Shown in pieces: positions 15,438 through 23,575 of a DNA stretch of 64,000 nt; position 1 is the first letter of the stretch; every line of letters begins with the position of its first letter. The DNA is from Exiguobacterium sp018617385 (GTDB taxonomy: Bacteria; Bacillota; Bacilli; Exiguobacteriales; Exiguobacteriaceae). Location: the NCBI RefSeq assembly GCF_018617385.1, contig NZ_JACSKA010000004.1, positions 1 through 64,000 of the forward strand. Reading direction: 5' to 3'. The position numbers were made by a program, and so were the translations under genes. The notes under the pieces were generated by a model. That model saw only the letters and a list, made by a program, of their open reading frames with translations. It made no database searches and was not told the origin of the DNA.

Positions 15438-16939
15438 AGTAATCCTTCCTGTTCTAAGAAGTCTTTCGCTACATCGTACGCGCGTTCATTTCCGTACGCG
15501 ACCCGTCGATTCAATTCAGACATTTGTTCGTCTGTGATTTTACCTGCGAGCTGATTGAGCGCATCCTCGATTTCTGGATACTCTTCAAGTGTCTCTTCCT
15601 TCATGAGCGGCGCTCCCTGGTATGGTGGGAAGAATTGACGATCGTCTTCTAAGACGACCAGGTCGTTCTCGGCAATATCAGGATCCGTCGCATAGGCGTC
15701 TACTAAATTGACATCTCCTCGTGAGATGGCACGATAACGCAGTTTTTGCTCCATCGAGACGACAGATGGGAAATCGAATCCATACTCGTTTTGAAGTCCT
15801 GGGTATCCGTCTTCACGGTCCGTGAATTCAAGCGTGAAACCGGCCTTGATGTCCGACTCGACATTCCGTAAATCAGAAATGGCCGTAATGCCTTCCGCCT
15901 CTGCATAATCACGTGGAATCGCGAGTGCATACGTGTTGTTAAATTTCATCGGTTCGAGCATCACATACCCATCTTCAGCAAGCGCTTCTCTTGCTTGCTC
16001 GTAAACTTCCCCGGCATCGTTTGACTCAGGCGTTTCTTTGACGAGACTCGCGAGTGCGGTCCCAGTGAATTCAGGGTAAATATCGACATCCCCTGATTGG
16101 AGGGCCCCCCATACGAATGTTGTTTCCCCAAAGTTCGGTTTCACCGATACCGTCAAATCCGTTTCTTCTTCAATCAATAACTTATACATGTTCATTAAAA
16201 TCTCTGGCTCAGGACCAAGTTTTCCGGCAACGACTAAGTCTGTTTGTTGCGAACGACCAAACGCAAGCGGTGTGATGATGATGAGCGCGAGTACGGTCGA
16301 GACGGCAATCAACTTCGTCTTATTGCGTGTCGCTGTCGCACCTTCCATCTGACGCAACAAGAAGTCAAATAGGAGTGCCAAAATGGCGGCCGGGATGGCA
16401 CCGAGTAAAATTAAGTAATTGTCGTTCCGGTTAATCCCAAGCAAGATCAACGTACCGAGTCCGCCTGCTCCGACTAAAGCGGCGAGCGTCGCAGTCCCGA
16501 CAATCAAGACCATCGCTGTACGGATACCAGCCATAATGACCGGGAGCGCGAGTGGAAGTTCGACTTTCATCAAACTTTGATTCGGTTTCATTCCACAAGC
16601 TCGAGCAGCTTCGAGTAACGATTTATCCACTTCATTCAACCCAGTGAACGTGTTTCGTAAAATAGGGAGGAGCGCATATAAGACAAGCGCTATAATGGCA
16701 GGTAATGCCCCGATTCCAACAAGTGGGATCATTAATCCGAGTAAGGCAAGAGATGGAATCGTTTGAATAATCGCAGTGATGCCAATGGCCGTTTCGGCAA
16801 TTTTCTTACGTCGCGTCAGCCAGATTCCCAATGGCACGGCAATTAAGACGGCAATCAAAAGCGATACGACAGAGAGCTGTAAGTGCTCAATCAGTGCCTC
16901 GACAAGCTGTCCTTGTCTATTTTGGAACGTCTCAAGCAT
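15434..16939 (-). CDS. opuFB: Glycine betaine/osmolyte ABC transporter, permease fused to substrate-binding domain (OpuF-type)
   Basis: A 501-residue fusion. Residues 1-210 form a ProW/OpuCB-like permease with 5-6 membrane segments and the ABC-contact loop EAARACGMKPNQSLMKVELPLA. A further membrane segment leads to an OpuAC/ProX-like binding domain on the outside (from about 230), with TDLVVAGKLGPEPEIL and VKPNFGETTFVWGAL. The ligand is probably glycine betaine, choline or carnitine. The start at 16939 follows GAGGTG; the in-frame GTG at 16948 lies inside that site. It overlaps the ATPase gene upstream. Confidence 0.92.
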   Translation of the reverse strand: MLETFQNRQGQLVEALIEHLQLSVVSLLIAVLIAVPLGIWLTRRKKIAETAIGITAIIQTIPSLALLGLMIPLVGIGALPAIIALVLYALLPILRNTFTGLNEVDKSLLEAARACGMKPNQSLMKVELPLALPVIMAGIRTAMVLIVGTATLAALVGAGGLGTLILLGINRNDNYLILLGAIPAAILALLFDFLLRQMEGATATRNKTKLIAVSTVLALIIITPLAFGRSQQTDLVVAGKLGPEPEILMNMYKLLIEEETDLTVSVKPNFGETTFVWGALQSGDVDIYPEFTGTALASLVKETPESNDAGEVYEQAREALAEDGYVMLEPMKFNNTYALAIPRDYAEAEGITAISDLRNVESDIKAGFTLEFTDREDGYPGLQNEYGFDFPSVVSMEQKLRYRAISRGDVNLVDAYATDPDIAENDLVVLEDDRQFFPPYQGAPLMKEETLEEYPEIEDALNQLAGKITDEQMSELNRRVAYGNERAYDVAKDFLEQEGLL

Positions 16940-17666
16940 CCAGCTCACCTCTTCCGCGTTGTGTAAATTCTAAGACGAATGGGTCTTCACTCGCCAATAT
17001 CTCATCAGGCGTACCGACCAACATGAGTTCCCCGTCACGCATCAACGCGATGCGATCACCAAGCTTCATCGCTTCTTGCATGTCGTGTGTGACAAACAGA
17101 ATCGTTTTCCCGAGCTCACCATTTAATCGTTTAATGTCATCTTGCAATTGACCACGACTGATCGGGTCAAGCGCAGAAAAGGGTTCGTCCATGAGGATGA
17201 CGTCCGGGTCTGCAGCTAAGGCACGCAATACGCCGACGCGCTGCTGTTGTCCTCCTGATAATTCTGCTGGCTTCTTCGAGCGAAGTTTCGGGTCCAGTCC
17301 GGCGATTTTCATCAATTCGGTCACTCGCTCTTTTGTTCGGTCTTTTTTCCACTTTAATAATTCCGGTACGACAGAAATATTTTCTTCCACAGTTAAGTGA
17401 GGGAATAATGCAATCTGTTGAAGCACATAACCGATATTACGGCGTAGTTCAAAAATATCGAATTGATAAATTTCTTTTCCATCGATTAAAATTTTCCCAT
17501 CCGTATGGTCGATTAATCGATTCACCATTTTCATCGTCGTGGTCTTGCCACAACCTGAAGGACCGATCAATACAAATATTTCTCCTTTTTCTACAGTTAA
17601 ACTCAAATCTTTGACGGCTAACGTCCCGTCTTCATAACGTTTTGATACATCACGAAACTCAATCAA
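16932..17666 (-). CDS. opuFA: Osmolyte ABC transporter ATP-binding protein (OpuF-type)
   Basis: A 244-residue ATPase energising the adjacent permease fusion. Walker A (IGPSGCGKTT), Q-loop (VLQQIALFPH), signature (ELSGGQQQRVGVLRALA), Walker B (VILMDEPFSALD) and switch histidine (FVTHDM) are intact. It lacks the C-terminal CBS domains of OpuCA/ProV-type ATPases. A TTG at 17666 (giving MIEFRDVSKRY) is chosen: GAGGAGG is 7 nt upstream and the frame before it has no ABC similarity. Upstream lies a SigB-like promoter. Confidence 0.92.
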   Translation of the reverse strand: MIEFRDVSKRYEDGTLAVKDLSLTVEKGEIFVLIGPSGCGKTTTMKMVNRLIDHTDGKILIDGKEIYQFDIFELRRNIGYVLQQIALFPHLTVEENISVVPELLKWKKDRTKERVTELMKIAGLDPKLRSKKPAELSGGQQQRVGVLRALAADPDVILMDEPFSALDPISRGQLQDDIKRLNGELGKTILFVTHDMQEAMKLGDRIALMRDGELMLVGTPDEILASEDPFVLEFTQRGRGELDA

Positions 17667-17684
17667 CCTGATCCCTCCTCGACT

Positions 17685-17739
17685 ATTTCCAAAATGGAAA
17701 TTCAAATAGTATTTTGCCCGTTTCTCTACTTTGTTAAAC
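17685..17739 (-). promoter_or_regulatory. Candidate SigB promoter and palindromic operator ahead of opuFA
   Basis: On the minus strand GTTTAA (17734-17739), a 14-nt spacer and GGGCAA (17714-17719) resemble the general-stress SigB pattern GTTT-N12-15-GGGTAT. Downstream, ATTTCCA-N3-TGGAAAT (17685-17701) is a perfect 7-bp inverted repeat just before the ribosome site, where a repressor could block transcription. Both are inferred from pattern only, but fit an osmotic-stress transporter. Confidence 0.45.
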
Positions 17740-17740
17740 A

Positions 17741-17764
17741 AAAAAAAGCTCTCCTAATTGGAGA
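17741..17764 (-). terminator. Weak terminator after the 3D-domain gene
   Basis: On the minus strand TCTCC, a 5-nt loop and GGAGA are followed by GC and eight T. The stem is short, but position and the T run fit. Confidence 0.55.
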
Positions 17765-17773
17765 ACCTGATTT

Positions 17774-18487
17774 TTAGTATAGCGTTACTTCAATATGTCG
17801 ACGCCCCCATTGGATCGCGTCCTGTTTTGAATCGACTAATAAATCGACGATATGACCTTTGATTCGGCCACCTGTATCAAGGGCGATCGCATCACCGACA
17901 CCTTGAATATGGACTTTAGAGCCTAATGGGATGATGGCTGGGTCGACTGCGATAATTCGCATCCCGTTATAATAAATCGAGTCGGTCACATCATGACCCG
18001 TGGCCGTTAACACACGACCGCCGTATGCCTTGTTATCTGCAACATCATTTGAATAAGCCGTCGATTCGACTGTAATAACCTTTTTAGATGTAGATACCGG
18101 TGTCGCACTGACTGTTTGCGTAGCTGAAGTCGACGTTTTTGCAGCTGTTGCCTGTTCCGCTGCTTTACGCTCCTCTTCCGCTTTTCGTTCTGCTTCAAGT
18201 TTCGCTAGCTTTGCTTTCTCGGCTTCTTCTTTTGCTTTCTCTTCTGCAAGACGTTCTGCTTCGATCCGTTTCTCTTCTGCGATACGTTTTTCTTCAGCAA
18301 GTTTCTTTTGGCGAGCGATTTCTTTTTGTCGTTCTTCTTCAATTGCTTGGCGTTCTAGTTCAAGCGGGTTTTGTACGATTTTCTGTTCTGTCCCGATTCC
18401 GATCTGAGCAGCATCTGCCTGATCCATGAATGTGAACAGCCCCATCATTGTAGCTCCAATGACGATCATATATTTTAATAATTTCAT
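17774..18487 (-). CDS. Secreted 3D-domain cell-wall protein (YocH-like)
   Basis: A 237-residue exported protein. A signal peptide (MKLLKYMIVIGATMMGLFTF, then cleavage near ADAA) precedes about 90 residues of Lys/Glu/Ala-rich coiled coil, a Thr/Ser-rich linker and a C-terminal 3D domain from about residue 140. The three conserved aspartates are visible in IIAVDPAIIP, IALDTGGRIKG and HIVDLLVDS. 3D domains share the lytic transglycosylase-type double-psi barrel; YocH-type proteins act as peptidoglycan hydrolases. LysM repeats, present in YocH, are absent; the coiled coil takes their place. WalR-like hexamers lie upstream. Confidence 0.88.
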   Translation of the reverse strand: MKLLKYMIVIGATMMGLFTFMDQADAAQIGIGTEQKIVQNPLELERQAIEEERQKEIARQKKLAEEKRIAEEKRIEAERLAEEKAKEEAEKAKLAKLEAERKAEEERKAAEQATAAKTSTSATQTVSATPVSTSKKVITVESTAYSNDVADNKAYGGRVLTATGHDVTDSIYYNGMRIIAVDPAIIPLGSKVHIQGVGDAIALDTGGRIKGHIVDLLVDSKQDAIQWGRRHIEVTLY

Positions 18488-18564
18488 CGTAGTAAGGTCA
18501 TCACCTTTCTCGTTATGTAACGAACAGATGTTAATTTACCACGACAAGTGCCGTCAAAGTAGTG

Positions 18565-18624
18565 ATTTTATCGAAGTGAAACATTCCTGACATATGGCAA
18601 AAAAAGTGGTTACAGATTGTAACA
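18565..18624 (-). promoter_or_regulatory. Candidate promoter with WalR-like hexamers for the 3D-domain gene
   Basis: On the minus strand a -35-like ATGTCA (18588-18593), 17 nt and TAAAAT (18565-18570). Just upstream, TGTTAC-N4-TGTAAC (18609-18624) resembles the WalR direct repeat TGTWAH-N5-TGTWAH, but with a spacer one base short. A second -35/-10 pair, TTGACG-18-TAACAT, lies at 18528-18557. WalR control of yocH is established in B. subtilis; its extension here is inference. Confidence 0.4.
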
Positions 18625-18657
18625 ATTCAAAAAAACGTTGGTATTCCTTATGTTCAC

Positions 18658-18705
18658 AAAAAAATTACAGATTCGTTACAATCAGTCGTGTAACAAACCT
18701 GTAAT
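18658..18705 (-). terminator. Terminator of the DUF2157/GDYXXLXY operon
   Basis: On the minus strand ATTACAG and GTTACA pair with TGTAAC and CTGTAAT, followed by seven T. Its 3' arm (TGTAAC-GAATC-TGTAAT) also fits the WalR box consensus exactly, so the two readings compete. Confidence 0.7.
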
Positions 18706-18725
18706 CTTCCTGTCATGATTAAATC

Positions 18726-19178
18726 TTATTCATTTGACTCAATTTCATACATTCTGAGCATCCCCCACGGTGAAACATCAACTTGAACCGTGAACGATTG
18801 CTTTCCTTTTATGGCATCTATCTCATCTTGAGACACACGATACGAACCCATTTCTTCTATATAAAGAAGTCGATCATAATAGTTTGCCCGAATACCACCA
18901 AAAAACGGTTTTGACTCAATCCGATCGATGACAGCATAGCCCTCTTCCCCTTCTTTAAAGGACACATAGACCGTTCCGGTTTCGACATCTTGTCTTCCTT
19001 TGAAGGCATCATATTCGAGATAGATGGAATCTCCAAAATAAGGATCATATGGCTCGAACGAAGACCCTTTAAACGTGTACGTCTCTCCAACCCACGAAAT
19101 AGCATAAACAAGTACCACAAAGACGAGTGCAATCAGGACTTGGGCAACCGGGATCACCCAGACAGAAAACCGTTTCAT
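18726..19178 (-). CDS. GDYXXLXY-domain membrane-anchored protein
   Basis: A 150-residue protein with one N-terminal transmembrane helix (about residues 8-28) and an extracellular beta-rich domain. It contains FEPYDPYFGDSIYLEYD, matching the GDYXXLXY domain name motif. Genes of this family usually sit next to DUF2157 membrane proteins, exactly as here, where the ATG forms an ATGA with the upstream stop. Function unknown; an envelope role is likely. Confidence 0.85.
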   Translation of the reverse strand: MKRFSVWVIPVAQVLIALVFVVLVYAISWVGETYTFKGSSFEPYDPYFGDSIYLEYDAFKGRQDVETGTVYVSFKEGEEGYAVIDRIESKPFFGGIRANYYDRLLYIEEMGSYRVSQDEIDAIKGKQSFTVQVDVSPWGMLRMYEIESNE

Positions 19179-20350
19179 GTCGTCACATCCCCTCTCGTTC
19201 GATTACGCCACCATAATGCGAGTGACAACGCAAAGACGATTAACGCACCAATCAAGAAGAAGAGTGAGATATCGAGCCGGTCCCATACGTAGATAAAGTA
19301 GATTGTCATTTGAACGATTAAGAAATAGATGAAAGCGAATATTGTCGGTTGTCGTGTCACGTCTTGGCGAATCAAGTAAGCAAGTGCAATCACTTCGATG
19401 ATGATCGCCAGTAATACTCCTGAATCTTCAAACAGTGCAAATGGGATGACTGCAAGGAAACTTACCCAGAGAAGGTCGTTTCGTCTATGAATCAAATAGA
19501 CGGCAACGAGTGCCACCGATAAAAGTGTCGCTTCAATGACGGAAGGCGGTCTTTGGGAGAGCCAACTTTCTGTCACGTTAATTAAATAACCAATTGATAG
19601 AACGGCCGCAGTGAACAGATACGTTGCTTGCCATGCGGCTTGTTTTCGATAGAATAAGAGCAATACATGCAAGATGACGAGTGACCAAAGCGGCCACAGT
19701 CTTCCCTCATAATCGATATACTGGCCGAAAATATTGAGAAGGCCATAAAAGGTTAGCCAGGCAAACGTGCGGTCCAACGATTCATCGACGAAATGGAACC
19801 AAACCCATGTCACGATTAGAGCAATCCCAATCAAAATCAGCCCGATGCTTTCGAAACTATTGGTGATGGCTAAAAATGCTGCGATTGCGGTGATCATGGA
19901 GAATATGACATGCTCATACAAGATGCGATGAAGTACTGCCATCGCAAAGATAATCCAGAACAATAGAGTCAATTGGCCAGACAGGTTATACGTCGTGAAA
20001 ATGACCGCCATGGTCGCGATAAAGAAAACGAACCCTAGTACACGTAACAGCGTGACATATCTTGGGGTTTTTAAGCGAACCCGCTCGGCAAACACATAAA
20101 ATCCAACCATAAATAAAAGAAACAAACCGATTTTCAAAAGGTCAGGAATCGCTTGCCAGTTGGCTGCGACGAAACTGAAAAGGCTAAGAGCCAACAAAAT
20201 GGATCCGACAATGACCAAAACAGGCGGCTTGTGATCATGTTGCTCACTAGCCGCCCGTCGTTTATGTTCATAGTCGACTAGTCTTAACCCCGTCGCTTCA
20301 TCCAATAAACCCGCCTCTTGCCATTCACGTACTTTTTTGTCAATGGACAT
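19175..20350 (-). CDS. DUF2157 multi-pass membrane protein
   Basis: A 391-residue protein. The cytoplasmic N-terminal domain of about 50 residues (SIDKKVREWQEAGLLDEATG) is typical of DUF2157 and is followed by about 12 hydrophobic segments. The start at 20350 is 9 nt after AAAGGGA; an ATG at 20359 touches that site. It is coupled by ATGA to the GDYXXLXY gene downstream, a conserved pairing. Transport or envelope function is possible but unproven. Confidence 0.87.
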   Translation of the reverse strand: MSIDKKVREWQEAGLLDEATGLRLVDYEHKRRAASEQHDHKPPVLVIVGSILLALSLFSFVAANWQAIPDLLKIGLFLLFMVGFYVFAERVRLKTPRYVTLLRVLGFVFFIATMAVIFTTYNLSGQLTLLFWIIFAMAVLHRILYEHVIFSMITAIAAFLAITNSFESIGLILIGIALIVTWVWFHFVDESLDRTFAWLTFYGLLNIFGQYIDYEGRLWPLWSLVILHVLLLFYRKQAAWQATYLFTAAVLSIGYLINVTESWLSQRPPSVIEATLLSVALVAVYLIHRRNDLLWVSFLAVIPFALFEDSGVLLAIIIEVIALAYLIRQDVTRQPTIFAFIYFLIVQMTIYFIYVWDRLDISLFFLIGALIVFALSLALWWRNRTRGDVTT

Positions 20351-20375
20351 CTGAATCATCCCTTTCAGAAAAAGG

Positions 20376-20576
20376 TCAGCTGGCGCGTTCAATCAATTCC
20401 AATTCTGATTTTAGTAAAACTTGTTTCTCGAACTCGAGTCCGAGCTGTTGAAACTCTTCCATGATCGAGACGTCACCGATCACAGTATTGGTCAGTACGG
20501 CGGTCACTTCAGCGACCCATCCTTCACGAGTCGACTTCACGATATCACCTACGAGGAATTCTTCAGACACACCCAT
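20376..20576 (-). CDS. Small DUF2187-type protein (YkvS-like)
   Basis: A 66-residue protein, probably a KOW/SH3-like beta barrel (FLVGDIVKSTREGWVAEVTAVLTNTVIGDVSI) followed by a short helix. The pattern suggests DUF2187, of which B. subtilis YkvS is a member. The stop is 25 nt before the DUF2157 start, so the three may be cotranscribed. The ribosome site (GGAAGTG) is closer to the ATG than usual. Confidence 0.65.
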   Translation of the reverse strand: MGVSEEFLVGDIVKSTREGWVAEVTAVLTNTVIGDVSIMEEFQQLGLEFEKQVLLKSELELIERAS

Positions 20577-20616
20577 TCACTTCCAATCTAAATTTGTTTC
20601 TATCATTATAACGAAA

Positions 20617-21249
20617 TTATAACCGTTTGAATACGTTTTCTTTTATCCGTTTAATAAATTGTGTCAAGAATTTTCCAGTAAGTCCCCAAATGATGTAGTC
20701 TTCATGTTCATAAAAAGGTTCTTTCATTTTAATTACCCGTTTTTTGTACGCTTTAGCATTTGCCAATCGATCTAACGGAATATTCTGATCCGGACTCATC
20801 GTCCATTCCATCTCTCCGTGGAATGGATCAATCATGAGCAAGGTAGAAATCGGTACGGTAAACAAATGATCGACCTCATCCGTCCCTTCCACACTCGGTA
20901 CTTCCGACAGGATTCCGACAAACGGATAAATCAATTGACGATGAGGCGTAGCAAGCGGTCGCAATTTGCCTACGACTTCTACTTTATCTGCAGAAATCTC
21001 TAACTCTTCGCATGTTTCTCGGATTGCCGCTTCTACGGGTGTTTCTCCTTTTTCAAGGCGTCCCCCTGGAAATGAAATCTCCCCAGGTTGCTGCCGCATC
21101 GTGTGGGCGCGTACCTCAAACACGACGTGCCATTCCTGATCGATTTGAACGAGTGGGATTAACACTGCCGCTGTCTGTTCATAATCTTCATCCATTGTAA
21201 AACTATCTCGAATTTTTTCTTCTGTGATCCATGGCTGCACAATGCTCAC
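20617..21249 (-). CDS. NUDIX hydrolase, probable CoA pyrophosphatase
   Basis: A 210-residue hydrolase. A complete Nudix box is visible, GRLEKGETPVEAAIRETCEE plus LEI (pattern GX5EX7REUXEEXGU with one deviation), preceded by QQPGEISFPGGR, a feature of the YeaB/NudL CoA-pyrophosphatase group. It would cut CoA or CoA derivatives into phosphopantetheine and ADP. The GTG at 21249 is taken as start; a GTG at 21240 is an alternative with wider spacing from AAGGTGA. Confidence 0.85.
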   Translation of the reverse strand: MSIVQPWITEEKIRDSFTMDEDYEQTAAVLIPLVQIDQEWHVVFEVRAHTMRQQPGEISFPGGRLEKGETPVEAAIRETCEELEISADKVEVVGKLRPLATPHRQLIYPFVGILSEVPSVEGTDEVDHLFTVPISTLLMIDPFHGEMEWTMSPDQNIPLDRLANAKAYKKRVIKMKEPFYEHEDYIIWGLTGKFLTQFIKRIKENVFKRL

Positions 21250-21298
21250 TCACCTTCCATCATCGAATATCATATATCGTTCTATACCCTACTTTTCG

Positions 21299-21339
21299 TT
21301 TAATCGCTGCCAATGTCGGAAATATCATTATTAATGATA
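21299..21339 (+). promoter_or_regulatory. Promoter and 17-bp palindrome ahead of the FAD monooxygenase gene
   Basis: TATCATTATTAATGATA (21323-21339) is a perfect palindrome ending 1 nt before the AGGAG ribosome site. A weak promoter TTTAAT (21299-21304), 18 nt, TATCAT (21323-21328) would place the -10 box in its left arm, so a repressor bound there could shut the gene off. Inference from pattern. Confidence 0.45.
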
Positions 21340-21352
21340 GGAGTTGATCAGC

Positions 21353-22891
21353 GTGGACGAACAAGTGGATGTATTGATTGTCGGTGCCGGACCAACCGGC
21401 CTGACGCTCGGACTCACCTTAGCCAGATATGGCGTATCTTTTCAAATCATTGATCGTAAGACGACCCCGTCGGACAATTCACGAGCCATCGGGATCCAGC
21501 CGCGGACCATTGAAGTGTTTTCTCGTTTAGATGTTGCGCAAGAAGTGCTAGAGCGTGCCCGAACAATCGAGCGGGGGAATCTATATTTTTCGGGACAGTG
21601 GACAGCAAAGCTTGAGTTCTCCAAACTCGTGACCCCTTATCCGTTCGTGACGTTGTTACGTCAAAATGAAACCGAAGAGATTTTGGAACGTGCCCTACGA
21701 AACCATGGACATGTTGTGAAGCGTGGGGAAACCTTGTCATCCATTACCCAATATCCATCCCGTACCATCGCACATTTGACCGCGACTGATGGGATGACTC
21801 GTGCCGTTGAAGCGAAATATGTTGTCGCCGCCGATGGAGCAAACAGCTCGGTTCGTCGGATGCTCGCCCTTCCGTTTAGCGGTAAATCATTTAAAGAGGC
21901 TTGGGTGTTAGCCGATTTAAAGGCGGATTGGCCGATATCCCGGGAAGAGGTTCATATCTTTTTTTCGGATCGAGGAGTGCTTGAAGTCTTCCCGCTCACG
22001 GATGAAACAATTCGTATCACGGGAAACTTGAGAACGGATGAATCATTCCAAGAATCGGATCTTCAAGAATTGGTGGAGCAACGCAGTCATATGCCGGTCC
22101 ATATTCACGATGTTGAATGGTTCTCTTTATTCCGTGTGCACAATCGCATGGTCGATACGTTCATCCATAATCGCATCATTCTCATGGGGGATGCGGCACA
22201 TATTAACTCCCCGGTCGGCGGACAAGGGATGAACACCGGGATAGCGGATGCCTTCAACTTAGGTTGGAAACTGTGGTTACATCTCAAAACTGGCGCTCCC
22301 CATCACGTCGTCTCCACCTATCGGGACGAGCGCGAACATGTTGCCCGCAATGTGCTACAGACGACGAATATCGCAACGGAGATGTTGCAGACGACCCTCC
22401 CGATGCTCTTGCCGTTCCAAGCACTCGGTGCGGATGTCTTCACTCGCGTCAATCTCGTCAACCAAAAGATCACCGAACGGATCTCTCAGCTCCATTTATC
22501 GTATCCGAATGCGCTTCGGTTACCGTTTCGTCGCGTCGCGGAAGGAAAGATCTTTCCGGAGACTGAGATTTTACGAACGGATGACGGGTTTCGGACAAAA
22601 ATATCCGAAATCGCGGACGGACGGTTTCAAGTGCTCGTATTTGACGACGGGAAACGTGATTTGACGTCCATTTATGACTATTTGAACAAGAACCAGTTGT
22701 TCATTCAAACGATTACCTTATCTAAGACGAGTCGCCCGTTTTTCGATCAAGGAAACGAACTAGCCAAATCACTTTTTATGAAACGTGGCATATTAGTCAT
22801 TCGTCCAGACGGTTATTTGTTGCATAAGCAACATCATGTTCGCTTAAAGCCGTTACAGGACAAGTTGGCCGTCTGGCTGCCTTCCTCTTGA
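21353..22891 (+). CDS. FAD-dependent aromatic monooxygenase (PHBH/PheA-like)
   Basis: A 512-residue class A flavoprotein monooxygenase. The Rossmann ADP-binding motif DVLIVGAGPTGLTLGLTLA is at the N terminus, the NAD(P)H/FAD motif VVAADGANSSVRRML in the middle, and the FAD-ribityl motif GDAAHINSPVGGQGMNTGI at about residue 280. A C-terminal thioredoxin-like domain is present, as in phenol 2-monooxygenases. It would hydroxylate an aromatic or polyketide-like substrate with O2 and NAD(P)H. GTG at 21353 is preferred (GGAG 9 nt upstream) over the TTG at 21344. It stands alone behind an operator-like palindrome, so it may be substrate-inducible. Confidence 0.88.
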   Translation: MDEQVDVLIVGAGPTGLTLGLTLARYGVSFQIIDRKTTPSDNSRAIGIQPRTIEVFSRLDVAQEVLERARTIERGNLYFSGQWTAKLEFSKLVTPYPFVTLLRQNETEEILERALRNHGHVVKRGETLSSITQYPSRTIAHLTATDGMTRAVEAKYVVAADGANSSVRRMLALPFSGKSFKEAWVLADLKADWPISREEVHIFFSDRGVLEVFPLTDETIRITGNLRTDESFQESDLQELVEQRSHMPVHIHDVEWFSLFRVHNRMVDTFIHNRIILMGDAAHINSPVGGQGMNTGIADAFNLGWKLWLHLKTGAPHHVVSTYRDEREHVARNVLQTTNIATEMLQTTLPMLLPFQALGADVFTRVNLVNQKITERISQLHLSYPNALRLPFRRVAEGKIFPETEILRTDDGFRTKISEIADGRFQVLVFDDGKRDLTSIYDYLNKNQLFIQTITLSKTSRPFFDQGNELAKSLFMKRGILVIRPDGYLLHKQHHVRLKPLQDKLAVWLPSS

Positions 22892-22901
22892 ACGTGTATA
22901 A

Positions 22902-22935
22902 ATGGAGAGCCTCACCGAATGGGTGAAGCTCTCCA
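22902..22935. terminator. Terminator between convergent genes (FAD monooxygenase and 82-residue protein)
   Basis: A long imperfect hairpin: ATGGAGAGC and TCACC pair with GGTGA and GCTCTCCAT around GAATG. The T tract is weak on both strands, so efficiency is uncertain. Confidence 0.65.
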
Positions 22936-22943
22936 TGTCATGA

Positions 22944-23192
22944 CTACTCAACGTTTACATATAGAATACCTGGTTTCGAGAGCGTCAAATCGTAAAACGC
23001 TTCAAACGCCTCGATATCTTCTAATTTTCGGAAATCGATTTGATCTGTCTCTTCATTTGGAATGGCCACGATGATACCTTCCTCTGTCGATTTGATCATA
23101 CCCGTTTGTCCGTTATGAATTCGAATATAGAGTACTTGCTGATTTTCTAGGAGTGAGATCGCCTCTCGTCTCGATTGAATCGGTTTTTTCAT
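22944..23192 (-). CDS. Uncharacterised 82-residue protein
   Basis: Not recognised. It is a soluble, mostly beta-pattern protein (VLYIRIHNGQTGMIKSTEEG, IIVAIPN, then a helical acidic stretch and ILYVNVE). GAGGGG precedes the ATG with 5 nt spacing, supporting translation. It stands alone between two convergent/divergent neighbours. No family is assigned. Confidence 0.65.
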   Translation of the reverse strand: MKKPIQSRREAISLLENQQVLYIRIHNGQTGMIKSTEEGIIVAIPNEETDQIDFRKLEDIEAFEAFYDLTLSKPGILYVNVE

Positions 23193-23287
23193 TTCATCCC
23201 CTCTTTTCCATTTCAGTATACCGTTCGCTCCATATTGCTTTCAACTCGCCACACCATTAAACTTGTGTAAAGAAGGGGTTGAAGGCA

Positions 23288-23575
23288 TTGGAAACATTAT
23301 TGATCATCGTACTCGCCATTTTGTTTGTCATTTTGGTCTCGATTCGGACAATTCGCAACTTAAAGTGGGTTCGTTTCGGTGAAGCATTCGGGAAACAAGG
23401 TGAAGAACTTTTAGGTGATTATCATTATTTGACCGAGCAGGGCATCACCTGTCGTGTGGAACAAGGACTACCGACCGGTAAACTATTAAAGCCGCTCGCA
23501 AAAAACTTGGACGATCGCGTTGCACTGTTCGTTCACCGAGATGATGCGGCAAAAGCAAGAGAGCTTTTAAAATAA
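23288..23575 (+). CDS. Small single-pass membrane protein
   Basis: A 95-residue protein: one N-terminal transmembrane helix (about residues 3-22, TLLIIVLAILFVILVSI) and a basic then mixed cytosolic domain ending DDAAKARELLK, reminiscent of a signal-transducing PII-like/DUF2007 fold (the FVHRDDAAKA pattern). The TTG at 23288 is chosen because AAGAAGGGG is 9 nt upstream; the TTG at 23279 abuts it. The stop codon lies in the convergent terminator. Function unknown. Confidence 0.65.
   Translation: METLLIIVLAILFVILVSIRTIRNLKWVRFGEAFGKQGEELLGDYHYLTEQGITCRVEQGLPTGKLLKPLAKNLDDRVALFVHRDDAAKARELLK

Noticed and set aside
18664..18680. WalR box TGTAAC-N5-TGTAAT as the main activator site of the 3D-domain gene.
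   Set aside because: It is the 3' arm of a good terminator for the upstream operon and lies about 70-100 nt above the likely -35 boxes; kept only as a competing reading.
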